Below the pieces are notes generated by a model, which was given only the letters and a program-made list of their open reading frames with translations, ran no database searches and was not told the origin of the DNA. Made by a program: the position numbers and the translations under genes. Shown one piece after another: positions 6,094 to 9,582 of a DNA stretch of 9,582 nucleotides. The DNA is from Planococcus sp. (in: firmicutes) (lineage in GTDB: Bacteria > Bacillota > Bacilli > Bacillales_A > Planococcaceae), in contig JASLAI010000099.1 of the NCBI GenBank assembly GCA_030147225.1, forward strand, positions 1-9,582. Direction: 5' to 3'. The stretch's first letter is position 1. Each line of letters starts with the position of its first letter.

Positions 6094-7416
6094 ATGTTCA
6101 TGCTTGGCATGATCGGGATGTTTGGTGGATTGCTGTTATTGATTTATTTGACGATGCGGGGGATGAACCTGCTCATCGCAGCACCATTGACTGCTTTGTT
6201 TGTAGCTGTATTGAACGGACTGCCTCTGTTTCCTCAGCTTGCTGAGGAAGGGGCAGCCAACTTTTTAACCAATTACATGACAGGGTTTACAGGTTTCATC
6301 GCCTCTTGGTATTTGATGTTCCTGACAGGAGCGATTTTCGGTAAAGTAATGGAAGACAGTGGTGCGGCTGATAGTGTATCGAAATGGATTGTCAGTAAAA
6401 TAGGGATGAAGCGCGCAGCTTTGGCTGTTGTAATCGCTTGTGCGGTATTGACTTATGGGGGCGTCAGTTTGTTCGTTGTTGCTTTCTCGGTTTATCCGAT
6501 GGCACTCAGCCTTTTTAAACAAGCAGATTTGCCGCGTCGCTTCATACCGGCAGCACTTGCTTTCGGATCGACGACTTTTACAATGACCTCTGCAGGGTCA
6601 CCAGAAATCCAGAACTGGATTCCGATTGAATTTTTAGGGACGTCTCCTTACGCAGGTTGGGAAGTCAGTTTGATTGTCGCTATTTTCATGATGGTCTTCG
6701 GTTATTGGTGGCTGAAGAAAATGATTAACAAAGCAGTTGCAAAAGGAGAGCATTTTGTTTCCAGAAAAACGGATCCTTCTTCAGAAAGCCGAAACGAACT
6801 GCCGAATCCTCTTTTGAGTATGATTCCACTCGTCGTCGTATTGATCATTTCGTATATTTTCCATGATTCTCTTGGAACCTCAGCGTTAATTATCGCGTTG
6901 AGCGGCGGTATTTTAAGCACATACTTAATCAATCGAAAATACTTCGAGAACCTGGGCAAAGCTTTTAGCGACGGCGCGATGGGAGCGGTCATTGCAATCG
7001 CCAATACGGCGGCTGTAGTAGGCTTTGGTGGAGTTGTCAGAGCAACACCTTCTTTTGAAGCAGCAGTTGATGTAATGACTGGAATTCCTGGAAGCCCATT
7101 GATCGGCGGCGCTTTAGCAGTAGCAGTCATCGCCGGACTGACTGGTTCCTCTTCAGGCGGCCAAGCGATTGCCTTGCCGTTGCTGGCACCTCATTACTTG
7201 GACATGGGCGTCGATCCTGAAGCCTTGCACCGGACAGTCTCTATTTCTTCCGGTTCTCTGGATTCATTGCCGCAAGGCGGCTATGTAGTTACGACAATTC
7301 GTTCCATTGCCGGTGAAACGCATCGCGATGCGTATCCAGCATTCGGAGCTTTGTCAGTTGTCGTGCCTTTGCTTGGCGCCGTGTTGGCAGTTGTATTATT
7401 CTCACTTGGATTATAA
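6094..7416 (+). CDS. GntP-family permease (gluconate/hydroxy-acid:H+ symporter type)
   Basis: This 440-aa integral membrane transporter has the usual length for the GntP family, whose members import gluconate and other small hydroxy-acids with protons. About 11-13 hydrophobic segments can be seen, for example residues 3-22, 27-42, 65-85, 106-130, 187-206, 240-258, 263-280, 296-315, 332-352 and 415-440. Family-like motifs are GAIFGKVMEDSGAADSV after the third segment, TYGGVSLFVVAF, STTFTMTSAGSPEIQN and GLTGSSSGGQAIALPLL. The Thr/Gly/Ser-rich loops suit binding of a carboxylated or polar substrate. Two starts are close: ATG 6094 with AGGGG 8 nt upstream, and ATG 6100 with AGGGGGA 6 nt upstream; the membrane segment is complete either way. 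It follows the HisD-like gene after a 242-nt spacer, and a hairpin separates it from the next gene. The context suggests it imports the substrate of the three dehydrogenases; specificity is unknown. Confidence 0.88.
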   Translation: MFMLGMIGMFGGLLLLIYLTMRGMNLLIAAPLTALFVAVLNGLPLFPQLAEEGAANFLTNYMTGFTGFIASWYLMFLTGAIFGKVMEDSGAADSVSKWIVSKIGMKRAALAVVIACAVLTYGGVSLFVVAFSVYPMALSLFKQADLPRRFIPAALAFGSTTFTMTSAGSPEIQNWIPIEFLGTSPYAGWEVSLIVAIFMMVFGYWWLKKMINKAVAKGEHFVSRKTDPSSESRNELPNPLLSMIPLVVVLIISYIFHDSLGTSALIIALSGGILSTYLINRKYFENLGKAFSDGAMGAVIAIANTAAVVGFGGVVRATPSFEAAVDVMTGIPGSPLIGGALAVAVIAGLTGSSSGGQAIALPLLAPHYLDMGVDPEALHRTVSISSGSLDSLPQGGYVVTTIRSIAGETHRDAYPAFGALSVVVPLLGAVLAVVLFSLGL

Positions 7417-7420
7417 GATG

Positions 7421-7464
7421 AAGCTACCCAACAAACGCTGAAAACAGAGTTTGTTGGGCGGCTT
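7421..7464 (+). terminator. Intercistronic hairpin, possible partial terminator
   Basis: CCCAACAAAC (7427-7436) pairs perfectly with GTTTGTTGGG (7449-7458). Inside it, CTG/CAG pairs around an AAAA loop after one G-A mismatch, and outside it AAGC (7421-7424) can pair with GCTT (7461-7464). The stem is strong, but the tail TCGTTAT is a poor T-tract. It lies 4 nt after the permease stop and 34 nt before the next start. Partial termination or stabilisation of the upstream message is therefore more likely than full termination. Confidence 0.6.
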
Positions 7465-7498
7465 TCGTTATACAGTCAAAAACGGAGAGGTGAAGATA

Positions 7499-8443
7499 AT
7501 GGAAAACATTTCGATTATTGGAGCAGGTACGATGGGGCATTCAATTGCCTTATCCGCAGCATGGTCCGGCCAAGTTGTAAATGTATACGGCATTAATGAG
7601 CAAGATCTTAAAAACGCTGATAGAGGCTTACATAACAAACTCGAGATAATGGCTGATAATTGGCTATTCACCATAGAACAGGCTATGGAAATCAGAAAAA
7701 GCATTACGCTGACCACATCACTAGAAGAAGCGATTGTAAATTCGACTTTCGTCATTGAAGTGGTACCTGAAATTCTGGATTTGAAGAAAGCTTTATACAA
7801 GCAATTAGAAAACATAATTGGAGACGAAGTGATCATTGCGAGCAACACTTCCGGGTTTAAGCCGAGTTTACTAGCCGAAGGCATGAAGCATCCTGAGCGT
7901 TTTGTGGTAACTCATTTTTGGAATCCCGGACACCTCATTCCATTAGTGGAAGTAGTTAAAGGCGAGCATACAGAAGAAGAAACCGTCTTGAGGGCGATGG
8001 AAGTGCTGAAAGCGATGAATAAAAAACCAATTGTACTCAATAAGGAGATCCCGGGGTTTATCGGCAACCGTCTGCAATATGCTTTGTTTCGAGAAGCCCA
8101 GGCCTTATTAGATGCCGGAGCTGCTTCAAAAGAAGATATCGATGCAGCCGTAACGTACAGCATTGGACGCAGGCTGCCTGTAACTGGACCTCTTATGACA
8201 GCCGATATGGGAGGGCTTGACGTCTTTTCAGCAATCTCAGATTATTTGTTTGAGGACTTGTCAACAGACAAGCGCTCAGGCGAAACCTTGACAAAACTTG
8301 TAAAAGAAAACAAATTGGGCGATAAGAGCGGTGAAGGATTTTATTCTTGGGAATCTGCCATTTCAGCAGAGTTGAATAAAGAGCGTGAACAGACCTTAAT
8401 TCATTTTCTGAAAAATGATTTGAAAGCGGGTGCGTCTGAATGA
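7499..8443 (+). CDS. 3-hydroxyacyl-CoA dehydrogenase-family oxidoreductase (gulonate/carnitine dehydrogenase-like)
   Basis: This 314-aa single-domain-pair enzyme is the size of free-standing 3-hydroxy-acid dehydrogenases such as L-gulonate 3-dehydrogenase or L-carnitine dehydrogenase. It is not a fused fatty-acid beta-oxidation protein. The N-terminal Rossmann fold has GAGTMG (residues 8-13). EVVPE lies at 87-91 and the SNTSG motif has Ser118. The catalytic dyad is His139 (THFWNPGHLIPL) with Glu151 (LVEVV), followed by PGFIGNRLQ with Asn191 and the C-terminal GEGFYSW. Active-site residues are all present. Oddity: the acidic residue usually ending beta-2, which holds the NAD ribose, is replaced by Gly31 (VYGIN), hinting at altered cofactor preference. 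Start ATG 7499 has GGAGAGG 8 nt upstream; a longer frame from TTG 7451 begins inside the hairpin and is rejected. It overlaps the next gene by ATGA, indicating translational coupling. The substrate is probably a small 3-hydroxy acid, inferred from the operon. Confidence 0.87.
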   Translation: MENISIIGAGTMGHSIALSAAWSGQVVNVYGINEQDLKNADRGLHNKLEIMADNWLFTIEQAMEIRKSITLTTSLEEAIVNSTFVIEVVPEILDLKKALYKQLENIIGDEVIIASNTSGFKPSLLAEGMKHPERFVVTHFWNPGHLIPLVEVVKGEHTEEETVLRAMEVLKAMNKKPIVLNKEIPGFIGNRLQYALFREAQALLDAGAASKEDIDAAVTYSIGRRLPVTGPLMTADMGGLDVFSAISDYLFEDLSTDKRSGETLTKLVKENKLGDKSGEGFYSWESAISAELNKEREQTLIHFLKNDLKAGASE

Positions 8444-9204
8444 ACAATTACTTCTCCGAATTGGAAAACAAAACGGTGGTTGTCACAGGAGGCAGCAAGG
8501 GAATCGGTAAAGATATAGCCATGACTTTTGCGAAATTGAATGCCAATGTGGTGATTTCAGGAAGAAATAGAGCTGTTCTTGACTCAGCTTTACAGGAATT
8601 GAAGGGGTACAACTCTCGATGTATTGCTGTTTCTGGAGATTTGAGCGATATCATACAAGTCCGGCAACTGATCGACACAGCAGCGTCCGAATTCGGAACC
8701 ATCGATGTGTTAATTAATAATGCGGGCGTCAATATCGCCAAACCGGCGATGGAAGTGACAGAAGAGGATTGGGACACGGTGCTGGATTTGAATTTGAAGA
8801 CGGCATTTTTTGCAAGCCAAGCGGCAGCCAAGTACATGCTTGAACAACAAAGTGGGCGGATCATTAATATTGCTTCCCAAATGGCATTTGTCGGTTATGT
8901 TAAGCGGGCTGCTTATTGTTCAAGCAAAGGCGGCCTTGTGCAGCTGACGAAAGCACTGGCTGTGGAGTGGGCGAAGCAAGGCATTCGCGTCAACGCGGTA
9001 GCACCGACTTTCATCGAAACAGAGCTTACTGCGCGCATGTTCGATGACAAGGAATTTAAAAAAGATGTCGACAGCAGAATCTTGCTGGACGGTTTATCGC
9101 AGCCGGAAGACATCTCCGGTGCGGTTTTGTATTTGGCCTCGAGCCTGGCTAATTTTGTTACTGGTGAAACCATAAAAGTTGATGGCGGCTGGACAGCTAT
9201 CTAA
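8440..9204 (+). CDS. Short-chain dehydrogenase/reductase (classical SDR)
   Basis: This 254-aa classical SDR has the standard length. It has the cofactor motif TGGSKGIG (residues 16-23), NNAG (93-96), and a complete catalytic tetrad of Asn118, Ser146, Tyr159 and Lys163 (YCSSK). The C-terminal part contains GIRVNAVAPTFIETEL and VDGGW. Arg42 after beta-2 (SGRN), with no Asp there, leans towards NADP(H), although this rule is not absolute. The start codon overlaps the stop of the preceding gene (ATGA), and no strong ribosome binding site is visible, so it is probably translated by coupling. It may interconvert an alcohol and a ketone of the pathway intermediate. Paired with the upstream dehydrogenase, it could invert a stereocentre by oxidation and re-reduction. 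Related sequences are often labelled gluconate 5-dehydrogenase or 3-oxoacyl reductase, and such labels are not reliable. No clear T-tailed terminator follows. Confidence 0.9.
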   Translation: MNNYFSELENKTVVVTGGSKGIGKDIAMTFAKLNANVVISGRNRAVLDSALQELKGYNSRCIAVSGDLSDIIQVRQLIDTAASEFGTIDVLINNAGVNIAKPAMEVTEEDWDTVLDLNLKTAFFASQAAAKYMLEQQSGRIINIASQMAFVGYVKRAAYCSSKGGLVQLTKALAVEWAKQGIRVNAVAPTFIETELTARMFDDKEFKKDVDSRILLDGLSQPEDISGAVLYLASSLANFVTGETIKVDGGWTAI

Positions 9205-9291
9205 CGAAGTATGAAAATAACTAATCCAGGTTCAACTAATAGACTAACTTTGTTGCTTTATCCGCCTAAAGTCTGAATAATTACAGAATTG

Positions 9292-9309
9292 ATTGAAAAC
9301 TCTTTCAAT
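9292..9309. promoter_or_regulatory. Inverted repeat resembling a catabolite-response element
   Basis: ATTGAAA-ACTC-TTTCAAT has perfect 7-bp arms. The internal 14-mer TGAAAACTCTTTCA (9294-9307) fits the CcpA cre consensus TGWAARCGYTWNCA except for T in place of the central G. It overlaps the -35 area of the following gene, where binding would repress. A second perfect palindrome, TATTCGAATA (9310-9319), lies directly beside it. Confidence 0.4.
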
Positions 9310-9330
9310 TATTCGAATACCCTTTATAAT
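9302..9330 (+). promoter_or_regulatory. Promoter of the malic enzyme gene
   Basis: A perfect -10 box, TATAAT (9325-9330), lies 33 nt before the start codon. The best-spaced -35 candidate is the weak CTTTCA (9302-9307, 17-nt spacer). TTGAAA (9293-9298) is closer to consensus but 26 nt away. The weak -35 suggests activator dependence or modest expression. Confidence 0.55.
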
Positions 9331-9362
9331 GAACAATTATGAACTAAAGGGAGATGAGGCAA

Positions 9363-9582
9363 ATGTCTAAGCTGAAACAGGACTCGTTGCAATTGCATCG
9401 GACGCATCAAGGGAAATTGGAGATTCGATCAAAAGTAGCGCTTGAAAATGAAAGGGATCTTAGCCTCGCTTATTCTCCAGGAGTAGCTGAACCTTGCAGG
9501 GAAATCGCTGCGGATCCAGCAAAGGTCCACGACTATACGATGAAAAGCAATATGGTCGCGGTCGTTACAGACGGGACAGCTG
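9363..9582 (+). CDS. ytsJ: Malic enzyme, YtsJ-type, N-terminal 73 codons (runs off the window)
   Basis: This is the start of a decarboxylating malate dehydrogenase that converts malate to pyruvate and CO2 with NAD(P). The visible N-terminus contains [10 protein letters not shown], then [27 protein letters not shown], and [14 protein letters not shown]. These are the conserved opening motifs of bacterial YtsJ/MaeB-type malic enzymes, including the SPGVAEPC segment and the Tyr in LAYSPG that is catalytic in the family. The frame is open to the window end, and the NAD(P)-binding domain lies outside. The ribosome binding site AAAGGGAG (9347-9353) is 9 nt upstream, and a TATAAT promoter precedes it. 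It is therefore probably a separate unit from the SDR gene 158 nt upstream. In Bacillus, ytsJ stands near dnaE, accDA, pfkA and pyk, so this may mark the return to core genome. NAD versus NADP preference cannot be judged here. Confidence 0.93.
   Translation, partial: MSKLKQDSLQLHRTHQGKLEIRSKVALENERDLSLAYSPGVAEPCREIAADPAKVHDYTMKSNMVAVVTDGTA

Noticed and set aside
6702..7130. 142-codon antisense frame inside the permease gene
   Set aside because: It is a shadow of a well-supported membrane protein gene, with no independent ribosome binding site or family motifs. The same applies to antisense frames at 7468-7884, 8448-8864 and 5358-5663.
7451..7498. Extension of the 3-hydroxy-acid dehydrogenase to TTG 7451
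   Set aside because: It would start inside a stable hairpin; ATG 7499 has GGAGAGG at ideal spacing and directly precedes the Rossmann strand.
9205..9291. Terminator after the SDR gene
   Set aside because: Only scattered short complementarity such as GACT/AGTC is visible, with no stem followed by a T-tract.
1..9582. CRISPR arrays, tRNA or rRNA genes, insertion sequences, toxin-antitoxin or phage-defence genes
   Set aside because: No repeat-spacer pattern, cloverleaf, transposase motif, terminal repeats or defence-type domains were seen on either strand.

Overview
The window looks like a chromosomal stretch of a low-to-mid GC Gram-positive bacterium of the Bacillota, most likely Bacillales. 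Planococcaceae such as Planococcus or Planomicrobium fits the overall feel, but this is an inference. Supporting signs are strong AGGAGG-type ribosome binding sites, T-tailed hairpin terminators, a sigma-A-like TATAAT box, a LacI-type regulator, a lipoprotein with a classical lipobox, and a YtsJ-type malic enzyme at the right edge. All ten supported genes are on the + strand.

Left part (1-2150): two genes with a surface-polysaccharide flavour. The first (73-537) looks like only the C-terminal half of a sugar-transfer-associated ATP-grasp protein. The second (790-2076) is a full-length UDP-sugar dehydrogenase homologue. Both are open reading frames, yet both have lost residues that are essential in their families. 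They may be remnants of a decaying capsule or exopolysaccharide locus, or pseudoenzymes. A perfect 12-bp hairpin follows the first gene, and a textbook terminator follows the second.

Middle (2150-3417): a small unrecognised protein (2285-2614) and an acidic lipoprotein of unknown function (2693-3367), closed by a good terminator.

Right part (3437-9204): an apparently complete accessory catabolic cassette. A LacI-family repressor is followed by a promoter and a 20-bp near-perfect palindrome centred on CG, which is the shape of a LacI-family operator. Next come a histidinol-dehydrogenase paralogue of the sulfopropanediol-dehydrogenase (HpsN-like) type, a GntP-family permease, a 3-hydroxyacyl-CoA-dehydrogenase-fold oxidoreductase and an SDR oxidoreductase. 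The last two overlap by 4 bp. The logical reading is substrate-induced uptake of a small polar hydroxy-compound by the permease, then oxidation or configuration inversion by three NAD(P) dehydrogenases. No kinase, aldolase, lyase or CoA-transferase is present, so the substrate and the exit to central metabolism are not evident. This is the most interesting part of the window.

Right edge (9292-9582): a promoter region with an inverted repeat resembling a catabolite-response element, then the first 73 codons of a malic enzyme. This is probably where the conserved core chromosome resumes.
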